Below are positions 1 to 8,807 of a DNA stretch of 64,000 nt, piece after piece (within the stretch, counting starts at the first letter, position 1; each line of letters begins with the position of its first letter). The position numbers and the translations under genes are program-made. The stretch is from Hallerella sp964587155 (GTDB lineage Bacteria; Fibrobacterota; Fibrobacteria; Fibrobacterales; Fibrobacteraceae), in NCBI GenBank assembly GCA_964587155.1, contig CAZPKF010000008.1, forward strand, positions 1-64,000, read 5' to 3'. The notes below the pieces were generated by a model, which was not told the DNA's origin, did no database searches, and worked only from the letters and a program-made list of their open reading frames with translations.

Positions 1-314
1 GTGTAGTCGCCGTCGGCATAACACCATTTGCAGTAATCGTGGTTGGTCAAACCGTTCTTTTCGTGGCTGAAAGTGCCTTCGTCAAGTGGCATACCGCAAC
101 ATTGACAAACCAGATTATTGTTGTCGCCCAGCAACCTGTTGATGGACACGCCAAAAAGGTTAGAAAGCTGTTTTAGCGTTTCCGTGTTTGGGATTGTTTG
201 GCCTGTTTCCCAGCGTGACACTGCCTGCCTTGTTACAAAAACCTTTTCGGCAAGTTCGTCTTGCGAAAGTCCACGTTGCTTGCGAAGTTGCAAAATTACG
301 TCTTTCGTTTCCAT
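1..314 (-). CDS. XRE-family regulator with C-terminal zinc ribbon (3' end outside window)
   Basis: The reading frame starts at ATG 314 and runs off the left edge without a stop, so only about 104 residues are visible. Residues 5-58 form a Cro/C1-type helix-turn-helix, with QLRKQRGLSQDELAEKV followed by the recognition segment VTRQAVSRWETG. After about residue 70 a Cys-rich segment begins (CQCCGMPLDEG ... YCKWCYADG). This matches the putative zinc-ribbon domain often fused to such regulators. A good Shine-Dalgarno (AAGGTGG) lies 7 bases before the ATG. The protein is probably a cytoplasmic DNA-binding repressor; its targets are not visible. An inverted repeat at 425-443 near its likely promoter could be its own operator. 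Confidence 0.85.
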   Translation of the reverse strand, partial: METKDVILQLRKQRGLSQDELAEKVFVTRQAVSRWETGQTIPNTETLKQLSNLFGVSINRLLGDNNNLVCQCCGMPLDEGTFSHEKNGLTNHDYCKWCYADGDY

Positions 315-397
315 GATAACACCACCTTAGATAATTACGTTGTCTGCCAAAAGCATGTCGGCAGGTAAACGTAAAGCTCCGTTTGTCGATTGTATAT

Positions 398-426
398 ATT
401 TTAGCATCAAATTGCACGCAGCACAA
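398..426 (-). promoter_or_regulatory. Likely promoter of the XRE gene
   Basis: On the minus strand a TTGTGC box (421-426) is separated by 17 bases from TAAAAT (398-403), about 84 bases before the ATG. The spacing is ideal for a housekeeping sigma factor but the -35 is imperfect. Confidence 0.4.
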
Positions 427-443
427 GCAACTTGTTGTTGCTT
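425..443. promoter_or_regulatory. Inverted repeat, possible operator
   Basis: AAGCAAC and GTTGCTT form a perfect 7-bp inverted repeat around a 5-base centre and overlap the -35 box of the XRE promoter. This is a typical place for autorepression. On the plus strand it is followed by a short T-run, so a weak terminator is the alternative reading. Confidence 0.3.
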
Positions 444-592
444 TTTAGCTTGACAACGCAAAAGTTAACAACGGTACGCTGTTTTTACAACAATTTGAGA
501 AAAATAAAGACGTAAAAAAGATGTGCGCAATAACTGATGTGAATCCTAAAAGTTAGACACTTTGGGGACGGCTTTTTTTGTAGATTTTGCAC

Positions 593-2065
593 ATGCGTTT
601 GTTTGCGATATTCTTTTGCGTTTTGCTTTTTTCTGCCTCAGCATTTGCCCAGGTGCGAGACCTGTTCGCCGAATTTGATGAAGAAGTCAAAATGGCGGAT
701 TCGGCAGCCGTATCCGTGAGTTCTGCCCAAGAGGCGTCGTCCGCTTCGAATCCGGCTCCATCCGAGTCATCCAGTTCGTCTGTTATTGAAACAGCTTCGT
801 CCTCCAGTCAGATTCTTTCCAGTTCATCCTTTTCGAATATCGAGTCCTCTTCGAGTCAAAACGCAATTAGTTCATCCAGCTTTTTAGAACTTTCCAGTTC
901 GTCTGCTGTCGAAGAGTCCCGTTCTTCTGCAACAGGGGAAAGTTCATCTTCCCTTCAAGAGGTCGCCTTATCGTCTAGCGAAATTTCTGCCGCTTCCAAA
1001 GATTCCGTTCTTCAGGATTCTTTGACTTCCGGGGGGCAGTCCGTGGACAGCGCACTTCAAGTGAGTTCTTCGTCAGAAATTTCCAGTTCCTCTGCAACGC
1101 CAATTTCCGCAGATACTGCACAGTCGTCTTCTAGTGCAGAGGTTTCCTCTTCTTCGTCAAGTCCCGAAGTGGCCGTTTCGTCATCTTCCCTTTCTCGTCG
1201 GGATATTTTGGGACCCGTCAAAGTTTCCAAAGTTTACGGCATGGACGAAATGAAGGGCAGATACAAAAGTCCGCGCAAAGCCCTGTTCTTTTCCCTTGTC
1301 GTTCCCGGATCGGGACAACTTTATGTCGGCGGTTCCAAATTCAATATCGCGCGTGGCGCTGCTTATTTGGCGATTGAAGGTGCGCTCTGGGGCAGCTGGT
1401 ATTATTATTCCGTTCACAAATATGATAAGCAGGTTAAACGGTACAAGAAATTTGCAAAAGAACATTTTTCTGCCAAGGATTACGAAACGGGACTTCTCGA
1501 TATTTATAATGGGCTCGATAATGGAGATGAAGAAGAATTCGTCGCCCGTTACCTCTCTAGCCGAGAATCGTATTGCAAATCCATTTACGGGGATGCCGCA
1601 AAGAATAAGTGTTATACAGGCGACGCCTCGACAGAATTGGCTGCCGCTGAAAACCACCGAAATTATGTGCAAAATGATTTCCCCCTTTACAATTCGGGAA
1701 GTTACTATTCAAATATAGCTGGTGCCTCTTACGTGTTGGGCTGGGATGATGTTGACAATAAAACTCCTGTTTCCGCATTGAATTTGGACGGTGACGAAAT
1801 TGTCGCACTGGGAACATCGGCGAATTTGAAAACCTACCGCAGCATGCGGAGCAAGGCGAACGATTACGCCGATATGCAGGCTTGGTTCTTTGGCGGCTTG
1901 ATTTTGAACCATGTGGTTTCCGCTTTGGATGCCGCCTGGTCTGCTCATGCGCACAACAAAGTTCTTTACGAAGAAGAGCTTTCTTGGTTTGACCGTCTGC
2001 GCTTTGAAGGGGGATTTGTTCCGATGAATTCCCAATCCGTGTTGAATGTGTACTTCAACTTCTAG
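593..2065 (+). CDS. Serine-rich envelope protein with DUF5683-like domain
   Basis: This 490-residue protein starts at ATG 593; a TTG two codons upstream is less likely. Residues 1-20 are a signal peptide ending ASAFA-Q. Residues 35-205 are a low-complexity serine linker rich in SSSS blocks, typical of Fibrobacter exported proteins. From about residue 225 comes a globular part with KALFFSLVVPGSGQLYVG, a hydrophobic segment, and a second hydrophobic segment near residue 430 (AWFFGGLILNHVVSALDAAWSAH). This pattern resembles DUF5683 membrane proteins. The gene 2070-2801 just downstream has the same core and is a shorter paralogue. The function is not known; a periplasm- or envelope-anchored role is inferred. 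Confidence 0.85.
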   Translation: MRLFAIFFCVLLFSASAFAQVRDLFAEFDEEVKMADSAAVSVSSAQEASSASNPAPSESSSSSVIETASSSSQILSSSSFSNIESSSSQNAISSSSFLELSSSSAVEESRSSATGESSSSLQEVALSSSEISAASKDSVLQDSLTSGGQSVDSALQVSSSSEISSSSATPISADTAQSSSSAEVSSSSSSPEVAVSSSSLSRRDILGPVKVSKVYGMDEMKGRYKSPRKALFFSLVVPGSGQLYVGGSKFNIARGAAYLAIEGALWGSWYYYSVHKYDKQVKRYKKFAKEHFSAKDYETGLLDIYNGLDNGDEEEFVARYLSSRESYCKSIYGDAAKNKCYTGDASTELAAAENHRNYVQNDFPLYNSGSYYSNIAGASYVLGWDDVDNKTPVSALNLDGDEIVALGTSANLKTYRSMRSKANDYADMQAWFFGGLILNHVVSALDAAWSAHAHNKVLYEEELSWFDRLRFEGGFVPMNSQSVLNVYFNF

Positions 2066-2069
2066 TCCC

Positions 2070-2801
2070 ATGAAAAAGCTGCTGATTTTTTGGGTGCTTT
2101 TCTTTGCCGCAGAACCTTTTGCGCAAACGGTGATTTCGGTCGATGAATCCATTGGAAAAAATTCGAGCAGAAGTTTGCCGCTTGCAATAGGAGCCTCCGC
2201 CTTGCTGCCCGGTCTTGGGCAGTATTACCTAGGAGAAACTTCTTACGCCAAGGCTTACGTGTGGGCGGACGCGGCTCTTTGGGTAGCGACACTTGGAAGT
2301 TATTTCTTTGGAGAAAAGCAAATCGCTTCGGCGCGTTCTTACGCTTCCCGTTATGCTGGCATTTCGAATCCTCCGTCGAGTGAAAGTTTTTTGAATTTGA
2401 TGGCGGATTACCGTAGCCGTGGCGGAGTCGAATTTGAAAATTCCAACCCGGATTCCGATGAAGATTACAATCAGGCAATGCTTCGGGCGGGGAAGGCTAT
2501 CGATGCTGATTATCCATTCGATGAAGCGCACACCTGGGACTGGGGTTCAAGTGATAATCCGGAAACATCAAAACACATGTCGCATTACAGGGATATTCTC
2601 CGCAACTACCGAATTTCCCGAATTGCATTTCAAGTTTCAATCGGCGCGTTGGTTTTGAACCGTGTCATTGCCGTATTGGATGTCATGCGGATTTACCGCT
2701 CCACATCGAGCGATTTGGCTGCTGCTTCTCCGCGCCGCTTGCACGTGTTTCCGGAATTTCGCCCGGAAGGTCCCGGCGCATCCGTGCTGTTGACTTTTTA
2801 A
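2070..2801 (+). CDS. DUF5683-like envelope protein, paralogue of the upstream gene
   Basis: The gene starts at ATG 2070, four bases after the upstream stop, and encodes 243 residues. It has a signal peptide (MKKLLIFWVLFFAAEPFAQ), then ALLPGLGQYYLGE followed by a hydrophobic stretch, and a second hydrophobic stretch near residue 200 (IGALVLNRVIAVLDVMR). The GxGQxYxG motif and the late NxVxxxLD motif match the preceding protein, but the polyserine linker is absent. The pair is probably cotranscribed and arose by duplication. The biochemical role is unknown. Confidence 0.85.
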   Translation: MKKLLIFWVLFFAAEPFAQTVISVDESIGKNSSRSLPLAIGASALLPGLGQYYLGETSYAKAYVWADAALWVATLGSYFFGEKQIASARSYASRYAGISNPPSSESFLNLMADYRSRGGVEFENSNPDSDEDYNQAMLRAGKAIDADYPFDEAHTWDWGSSDNPETSKHMSHYRDILRNYRISRIAFQVSIGALVLNRVIAVLDVMRIYRSTSSDLAAASPRRLHVFPEFRPEGPGASVLLTF

Positions 2802-2921
2802 GCAGAAATGTAGACAACATTTTCGTCCCTGCCGTTTCTGCGGCTGGGGTTTTGTCGTGAGCCGTTTTGAATGGGGCGTAACAAATTTTGGGGGCTGGAT
2901 TTGAAAAATCATTGAAAATGC

Positions 2922-2954
2922 AAAAAAAAGAACCACTTTTTCAAGTGGTTCTTT
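2922..2954 (-). terminator. Rho-independent terminator of tRNA-Gly
   Basis: A perfect 12-bp stem (AAAGAACCACTT with AAGTGGTTCTTT) closes a 4-base loop. On the minus strand it is followed by an unbroken T-run, two bases after the tRNA 3' end. Confidence 0.85.
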
Positions 2955-2956
2955 AG

Positions 2957-3029
<73 letters not shown>

Positions 3030-3041
3030 GAGGACAGACCA

Positions 3042-3070
3042 AGTATAGTTAATTCAAAAGGGGACGTCAA
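3042..3070 (-). promoter_or_regulatory. tRNA-Gly promoter
   Basis: On the minus strand TTGACG (3065-3070) is followed after exactly 17 bases by TATACT (3042-3047). The -10 box ends 12 bases before the mature tRNA 5' end. It is the best sigma-70-type promoter seen in the window. Confidence 0.75.
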
Positions 3071-3535
3071 GGGTAGTTGGCGAAAAAAGTGAATTTTTTT
3101 TGAAAAAGATGAAAATTTTTTCATCTCAACGATTTTCATCGTCGTGCAGGTTTGGAAAGATGGAATTCGGACGTTTTTCTCTAGAATATTGAGGGAAGTA
3201 CTCTTTAAAAATTGGGCGTTTGAGCTGAGAATCGATATCTAAGTTCTAAAATTTTTCCTTGATGGGATTTCTCATCAAAGCCTTTTCTACTGGGGGTGAA
3301 TTTTGCCCGATTTGGGCATCAAAGAAAATACCGTTTTTGCAGAAGGTTGTTTGGCATTGAAGGGGGGACGGCTAGCTTTTTTGTAAAATGGAGAAGTTTC
3401 GCTGCAACGCCATCCCTGAACAAAGCGGTAGATGCCTCAGAGTGTCGTCGAGCGGAGAAGTCCGAATTTTCCAGATGAAATTCGAACCAAAATTCAAAAG
3501 TCATTTTTTATCGTAAAAATGGCAAAAAACCAATT
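3071..3535. other. Intergenic stretch without a recognisable gene
   Basis: About 465 bases lie between the tRNA promoter and the stop of the cyclase gene. The only open frames are short, overlap on opposite strands and lack convincing ribosome-binding sites. An AT-rich GATGAAAA/TTTTCATC inverted repeat lies near 3108-3126. No RNA gene was recognised. Confidence 0.5.
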
Positions 3536-4618
3536 TCAAACATTCTTTTGAGCAGAAAAGCGAAGCGCGTAAATGGATGTTTTGCCAGACTTTCCTTTGA
3601 GGGAAAATGCCCCCATTGGATGGGGAGCGTATTTTTCAACTCCAGGTAGTCTTTTCAACAGTTTTTCAGAAAGGAGAAAATCTTCGTTGAGGTCGCGGCA
3701 TAAGTCCTGCATCCGGGCGGTCGTATTGACAGCGTCTCCGTGATATGCCATCTCGCTGCGAAAATTGCCGACTTCCGTCTTGGTGACCTTTCCCACGTGG
3801 GCTGCCGCCTTGAATTCAGGGTAGGTTCCAAAGCGTTTCGTAAAGCGCTTGCGCGTCATCAAAAAGCAATGTTCCAAATCGTCAAAACAGAGAAGGGGCT
3901 TTGGCCTTTTGCGGCAGGCGGACATTTTCCAGGTGAGATACACGCCGTCTCCTGCGATTTGGTAAATGTCCCCACCGTTTTCTTCACAGCAATTGGAAAG
4001 TAGTCGGTAATATTCCTTCAAAAATTGGCTGTATTGGATGTGGCCCATTTTTTCGGCGAGACGTGTGGAATTTTTTAAATCGACAAACATGAAAACCAGT
4101 TCGATTTCTTTGGGATTTTGAGTCTTTCCAAGAAAGGCGTTGACGAAAACGCTGGAACCGAATTTTTTATTGACGGAACGGATGAATGTAATGAGAAATC
4201 CGCAAAAGACACCGTAAATGGCGAATGCTTGAATGCGCGGGGAATGGAGCGCCAACCAAAGGTGGTGAAATCCGGTTTCTCCAAAGAAAGAACCTTCCAC
4301 GTACCAGTTTTGGACAAGAATGCAAATGGCGATGTTCGTACAGACGACTGCCATAAAATAGCACAGGCGAATGAATAGTGCGGCGGGAATGGGCTTTGAA
4401 ACGCTGTCGTCGTGCAGGATGATGACATCATAAATCCCGTGAGAAAGGCCTGCTAGCAGGGCGAACTGGATAGTAGACAGGTAAATGATCGTGTCGTCTG
4501 CAGCAGATATGCCGAAACAGCGGAAAAAAGTGTAGAGCAGGCAAAAGAAAATCCAACTGCCGATGTAAAAGGCGATGGATTTCATTTTGCGCTGGTTCAG
4601 TCTAGAGGCGAACATCAT
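3536..4618 (-). CDS. Membrane-anchored class III adenylate/guanylate cyclase
   Basis: This 360-residue protein has four predicted membrane helices (about 15-37, 46-67, 82-103, 133-154) and a C-terminal class III cyclase domain from about residue 174. The first metal-binding Asp is D180 in FMFVDLKNS; the second lies in IAGDGVYLTW. The transition-state Asn and Arg are present in VNTTARMQ, so the enzyme looks active. It should make cAMP or cGMP from the nucleoside triphosphate on the cytoplasmic side; which one cannot be read here. ATG 4618 is followed at once by a second ATG, and Met12 is another possible start. A 57-residue membrane ORF ends 6 bases upstream. Confidence 0.9.
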   Translation of the reverse strand: MMFASRLNQRKMKSIAFYIGSWIFFCLLYTFFRCFGISAADDTIIYLSTIQFALLAGLSHGIYDVIILHDDSVSKPIPAALFIRLCYFMAVVCTNIAICILVQNWYVEGSFFGETGFHHLWLALHSPRIQAFAIYGVFCGFLITFIRSVNKKFGSSVFVNAFLGKTQNPKEIELVFMFVDLKNSTRLAEKMGHIQYSQFLKEYYRLLSNCCEENGGDIYQIAGDGVYLTWKMSACRKRPKPLLCFDDLEHCFLMTRKRFTKRFGTYPEFKAAAHVGKVTKTEVGNFRSEMAYHGDAVNTTARMQDLCRDLNEDFLLSEKLLKRLPGVEKYAPHPMGAFSLKGKSGKTSIYALRFSAQKNV

Positions 4619-4624
4619 GGAAAG

Positions 4625-4798
4625 TCAGTGCAAAAAAAGGGGAAGGCTCCAAAGCATCAGAGTCAGGAAAATTTCCTTGCAGGATGTGCCAAACAGGATG
4701 GCTGCCGCCAAGACAAGAATCACGGCGGACAAGATAAAAAAGAGGAGAATGGGAATCTTCTTCTTTAAAATCAAAAGAAATCGGGGCGTATTTTCCAC
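4625..4798 (-). CDS. Small two-helix membrane protein upstream of the cyclase
   Basis: A GTG-started frame of 57 residues lies between hemW and the cyclase on the cyclase strand. It begins with a basic segment (PRFLLILKKK), then a strong membrane helix at residues 15-37, and a second hydrophobic stretch at 43-56. It ends 6 bases before the cyclase ATG, so the two are probably cotranslated. No clear ribosome-binding site precedes the GTG. The strong membrane character and tight coupling support a real gene; an untranslated leader is the alternative. Its function is unknown. Confidence 0.5.
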   Translation of the reverse strand: MENTPRFLLILKKKIPILLFFILSAVILVLAAAILFGTSCKEIFLTLMLWSLPLFLH

Positions 4799-4824
4799 AA
4801 TGCAAATATATATATTCGCAAACG

Positions 4825-5967
4825 ATGAAAGGAATTTACATTCACATTCCGTTTTGTACGAAGATCTGCGGTTATTGCGATTTTCCCACGGCGATAGGAA
4901 CTGCTAGACTTTTTTCAGAATACGTGGATTTGCTGTTGCGTGAAGCGGAAATTCGTTTTCGTGGAAAGGAGAACTTCCTTTCCGAGTTGTCGACTGCTTA
5001 TTTTGGCGGGGGGACTCCCACGAGCCTGCCCCTTTCCGAAGGAATCCGCCTTGTCCGGGGGCTAGAACGTCTAGGTGTTGAATTTTCCCGTCTGCAAGAG
5101 GTGACTTTGGAGGGAAATCCGGATTCCGCGACAGATTCCGTTCTCGATACGGCACGGAGTTTGGGAGTCAACCGGTTCAGCCTGGGACTTCAAACTTTTG
5201 ACGATATCCTTCTCCAGAAAATGGGGCGGCGGGGCAGCGCGCGGGAAAATCGGGACGCCCTTTCCCGTTTGATAGCGTTTACTGAAAATACCGGGGCATT
5301 GGCGTCGGCGGACCTTATGTTCTGGCTTCCCGGGCAAACGCTAGAACGTTTTGAATCCGATGTCGAGGAACTGGCCCGTTCGGGAATCGGGCATGTGAGT
5401 TTTTACGGATTGACGCTTGCTGCGAATACGGTCCTCTCTCGTCGATTCGAAAAGAAACTTTTCCATTTGGATGAATCGCTTTATCCGGCAATGTACGAAT
5501 CGGGTGTCCGCATCTTGCAAGAATACGGATTTGACCGTTACGAAGTTTCAAATTTTGCAAAACCCGGCATGGAAAGCCGGCATAACCGCAACTATTGGCT
5601 GCGGGGGGAATATTTGGGACTTGGCCCCGGAGCACACGGCTTTGAAGGAAATTGGAGAAAGGCGGCTCCCTCCGGGTTCAAGGAGTGGAAAAACTGGGTC
5701 CTGGCGGGATGTCCGGAAGCCGGAATGCAACTCGACAAGCTCACCGCAAAAGAACGCGTCGAAGAGTATATTTGGCTTTCGCTCCGAATGCGGGAAGGCT
5801 TGGACCTGCAAGTCCTTGAGCGCAAAGAAAATACGACAGTTTCTTCCCAAAAAATTAACCGTTGGGTGGAACGGGGATTGTTGAAACAAGAAGGCAGCAA
5901 GATAGCACTGCAGGGAAAAGGGTGGATTTTGATGGATTCTATTGTAGAAGATTTGATGCCCGATTAG
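4825..5967 (+). CDS. hemW: HemW-type radical SAM heme chaperone
   Basis: The 380-residue protein carries the radical SAM cluster motif C-x3-C-x2-C at C11, C15 and C18 (PFCTKICGYCDF). It also has the GGGTPTSL motif and the LGLQTFDD and YEVSNFAKPG segments of the HemN/HemW family. The C-terminal winged-helix part is present, and the length matches HemW rather than HemN. HemW binds heme and is thought to hand it to respiratory enzymes, rather than oxidising coproporphyrinogen. The gene is divergent from the cyclase, with an AT-rich spacer (ATATATATATT) that could hold promoters for both. Confidence 0.93.
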   Translation: MKGIYIHIPFCTKICGYCDFPTAIGTARLFSEYVDLLLREAEIRFRGKENFLSELSTAYFGGGTPTSLPLSEGIRLVRGLERLGVEFSRLQEVTLEGNPDSATDSVLDTARSLGVNRFSLGLQTFDDILLQKMGRRGSARENRDALSRLIAFTENTGALASADLMFWLPGQTLERFESDVEELARSGIGHVSFYGLTLAANTVLSRRFEKKLFHLDESLYPAMYESGVRILQEYGFDRYEVSNFAKPGMESRHNRNYWLRGEYLGLGPGAHGFEGNWRKAAPSGFKEWKNWVLAGCPEAGMQLDKLTAKERVEEYIWLSLRMREGLDLQVLERKENTTVSSQKINRWVERGLLKQEGSKIALQGKGWILMDSIVEDLMPD

Positions 5968-6098
5968 TGGATTTATTCCAAATTGGGCTATTGTAAAAAC
6001 CTTACATCGCGCGAATTTTCTCATTTTTGAGCGTTTTAATTTATTTTCTTTACAAATGTCGTGATTGTCACACATTCCCTCGGAACAAAGAGAACCTT

Positions 6099-8792
6099 AT
6101 GTTTAACGATGCGTTGAAATTCTTGTCCGTCCGGATTTTCTGTGCCACCGTCCTTCTATCGGCGGCGGCCCTTTTCGGCGTGGATGTAGATTCCCTTTGT
6201 GAACGCAATGCGAGCCTTTGTGGGTATTATCCGATAGGCGTTGTGAAGTATCCGCGCCTATGGACGGTTCCCGAAGGGGAAAATGTCTGGAATACGGCCA
6301 AGGCGATTCCGAATGCGTCTTTTTTCGTTTACGCTCCCAATGACACGTTGATTTTGAAGAATTGCGAAGAGGATTATTCGACGGGTTTGCTCAATTGTAG
6401 TTCCGAAAGCTTGGCGCATCCGACGGCTAGTGTTACTTCGGACGATTCGGGCTTTGTTTATTTGAAGGCGTATTCGGAATATCCGGTGGTTCATGCGCCT
6501 GTTGGCACTTTGACAAAACGCGATGCCAATCCTTCGGTTCAACGTTATTACACTTTTTATTTGCCGGATTTGGAATTTTCCATTGTAAACGCTTCGGGCG
6601 ATACTGTGGTTGTCGACGAAGAAACCTTGTTCTCTCTTCCTGTGGATTCCGCATTGACCGTCGCTGTTCGGGCTGTGGTCCCTGTGGGGCCGGATTCCGG
6701 CAAAACCGACACCTTGATCACTAAAACTTTTTATTTGAAATCGGGAAAGGGTTCCGACAATTTGCGCTTTACGACAATCGGCGGAGATGAAACCTCCAAG
6801 GTCGATTTGGAAAAGGGCGTCGGCAGTTTCCAAATTCGGGCAACGGCCGCCGTTTCGGGGGCGAATTTTTCGGCGAATGGATTTGTTTCGCCAAAAGATC
6901 CTTCGGATTTTCTGTTGAGTGAAGTATTTCCCGGTTCCCTGACTTTTGAAAATCCGGATTTGCCGATTCTCGACAGCGCTTTTATTTACGATGCGGACGG
7001 CGACGGCAAAGGCGACAGTATCATCGCATATTTTTCCGGAAAAACGGATTCTGTCTCCTGGGATAGCATGTTTTACAGTTGGCCGAATGAAAAATTCCGG
7101 GAATTTTCCGGTGATTACAAGCGCGCTTCGAATGGAAGCGTGATGGAATTGTTGGACGTCAAAACCTCCATCCCGGAAAATGTTGCTGCAGGGGAGCTGA
7201 AAGTGTATGCAACTTCTAAAGTCAGCGGATCAAGCGGAGTTCTTCAGGGAACAATCGAAGATAGAATTGGCCCTGTCATCCAAATGGCGACCCTGATCTC
7301 CGGGACATCCGGTGCAAAGGATACGCTTATTTTGGATTTCAACAAGGCGCTTGATACATCGTTTGTCGAAGGTTCCGTGTTGCAGCTGGCGAACGGCGAC
7401 AAGGTAGAAGTTCAAGCGGTGACGAAAAAAGGAAAACGCTGGACTTTTGTTGTCAAACCGGGAACAGTGGTCGTTGGAGATTCGCTTTCTGTGGTTGTCG
7501 GCTTGGGCGATTTGGGACTTGTCGCCGCCGATGGGAATACGGCTCGCTTCAATTTGCCCGCCGAGGTTAAAAATGCGGGACGCGTTTATCTTTCCAACGA
7601 AAATAATGGATTTTTCGATTCGGACGCAGATGGCCGGATGGATTCCGTGACCGTGGGATTTGAAAATCCGATTTCAAAAGACGATTTGAAAAATATACGC
7701 ATTCAGTTCTTTTGGAAGGATACGAGTGGCGGGGAATTGCTGCTTGAACCGGATCCCGAAAATTTAAAGCTTTCGGCAGACGGCAAGACGGTTTCTTATG
7801 TATTGACCGAAGATGAAATAGCACGTGTACAAAAAGATTTGACATCCATCGACGATTCCGAAGAATACGGTTATGCGGCTCTTGAAAACATTTCTGTCGT
7901 GAACGGGGATACGGTTTCTTCATTCCAGTATCTCGACATGAATGACCGCATGGCGCCAGTCGTTTCTTCGACATTTCTTTCTCCGGAATCGGACAGCCGT
8001 CGAAGCCCTGATCGTTTGACGGTGACTTTCTCTGAACCAATTGATACAGCCTCCATTGCGAACGCCAATTTCTTGGGATTTATTGTCGATGGGGATTCTG
8101 TGTATTTGGACTTCTCCTACGCATCTTGGAATGACGATTTGACCCAGGTGACGCTTTTGGTGGCTGCAGACGTCGAACTGCTTTCGAGGGCGAATCCGAA
8201 CGATTCTTTGTTTGTCAATTCGAAAGCGAAACTTTCGGATTTCAGCGGCAATGCGGTTGCGGAAATGGCGAAAATCAAAGCGATTGAAGGGGATCCGCGG
8301 GTTGTGATGGAGACGGCTTCGCTTGTCGGATTAGACCGTGTGGCGTTGGCTGCAGATGGGCCGGCGTTTACGGAACGTTTTTTCCCCGAAGGGACTTCGA
8401 CTAAAGATGAAATGGGAAAATCCTTGGGCGTGATGCTCGATGTCGCTTTTGCTACGATATTCGATGATTCGACGGGGGAATCACTGGATTTGGAAAAGGT
8501 CGGTTTGCACTGGACTCTGGATGTTTATACGAATATGGGAAATTTCGTGGCTGGCGGTCATGGGACGATTCATTGCGACGATCCGGATTTTGGCGAAAAC
8601 TGTTTCGAAAATGCGAAGCGCCTTTATTTGCGTTGGAATTTGCGTTCGGCTTCGGGACGCAAAGCGGGTGTGGGTGTTTATTTGGCCCAGTTCCACTTAA
8701 AAGTATACGGGGCGAAAAATTCGTATACTTATGACAAAATTTTCAAATGGGGAGTCCACGGCGGCAAGGGTGGCCTTGCGCTGGACGACTAA
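6099..8792 (+). CDS. Large secreted Ig-like protein with FlgD-like C-terminal domain
   Basis: This 897-residue protein starts at ATG 6099 after an AGAGAA-type ribosome-binding site. It has an N-terminal export signal (about residues 1-28). Calcium-binding-type loops occur twice: DADGDGKGDS and DSDADGRMDS. The middle has SbsA/Big_5-like Ig modules, for example MAPVV ... DRLTVTFSEPID. The C-terminus (WNLRSASGRKAGVGVYLAQF) matches the FlgD Ig-like fold often found at the end of surface-secreted proteins, then ends with KWGV plus a short tail. The next gene is a longer paralogue with the same C-terminal layout. A surface role is inferred, possibly in type IX secretion; no enzymatic domain is visible. 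Confidence 0.85.
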   Translation: MFNDALKFLSVRIFCATVLLSAAALFGVDVDSLCERNASLCGYYPIGVVKYPRLWTVPEGENVWNTAKAIPNASFFVYAPNDTLILKNCEEDYSTGLLNCSSESLAHPTASVTSDDSGFVYLKAYSEYPVVHAPVGTLTKRDANPSVQRYYTFYLPDLEFSIVNASGDTVVVDEETLFSLPVDSALTVAVRAVVPVGPDSGKTDTLITKTFYLKSGKGSDNLRFTTIGGDETSKVDLEKGVGSFQIRATAAVSGANFSANGFVSPKDPSDFLLSEVFPGSLTFENPDLPILDSAFIYDADGDGKGDSIIAYFSGKTDSVSWDSMFYSWPNEKFREFSGDYKRASNGSVMELLDVKTSIPENVAAGELKVYATSKVSGSSGVLQGTIEDRIGPVIQMATLISGTSGAKDTLILDFNKALDTSFVEGSVLQLANGDKVEVQAVTKKGKRWTFVVKPGTVVVGDSLSVVVGLGDLGLVAADGNTARFNLPAEVKNAGRVYLSNENNGFFDSDADGRMDSVTVGFENPISKDDLKNIRIQFFWKDTSGGELLLEPDPENLKLSADGKTVSYVLTEDEIARVQKDLTSIDDSEEYGYAALENISVVNGDTVSSFQYLDMNDRMAPVVSSTFLSPESDSRRSPDRLTVTFSEPIDTASIANANFLGFIVDGDSVYLDFSYASWNDDLTQVTLLVAADVELLSRANPNDSLFVNSKAKLSDFSGNAVAEMAKIKAIEGDPRVVMETASLVGLDRVALAADGPAFTERFFPEGTSTKDEMGKSLGVMLDVAFATIFDDSTGESLDLEKVGLHWTLDVYTNMGNFVAGGHGTIHCDDPDFGENCFENAKRLYLRWNLRSASGRKAGVGVYLAQFHLKVYGAKNSYTYDKIFKWGVHGGKGGLALDD

Positions 8793-8807
8793 CCGGAGGT
8801 TACCGAT

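Noticed and set aside
3296..3504. Two opposing short frames between the tRNA and the cyclase gene
   Set aside because: They overlap each other on opposite strands, lack ribosome-binding sites and have unlike composition from neighbouring genes.
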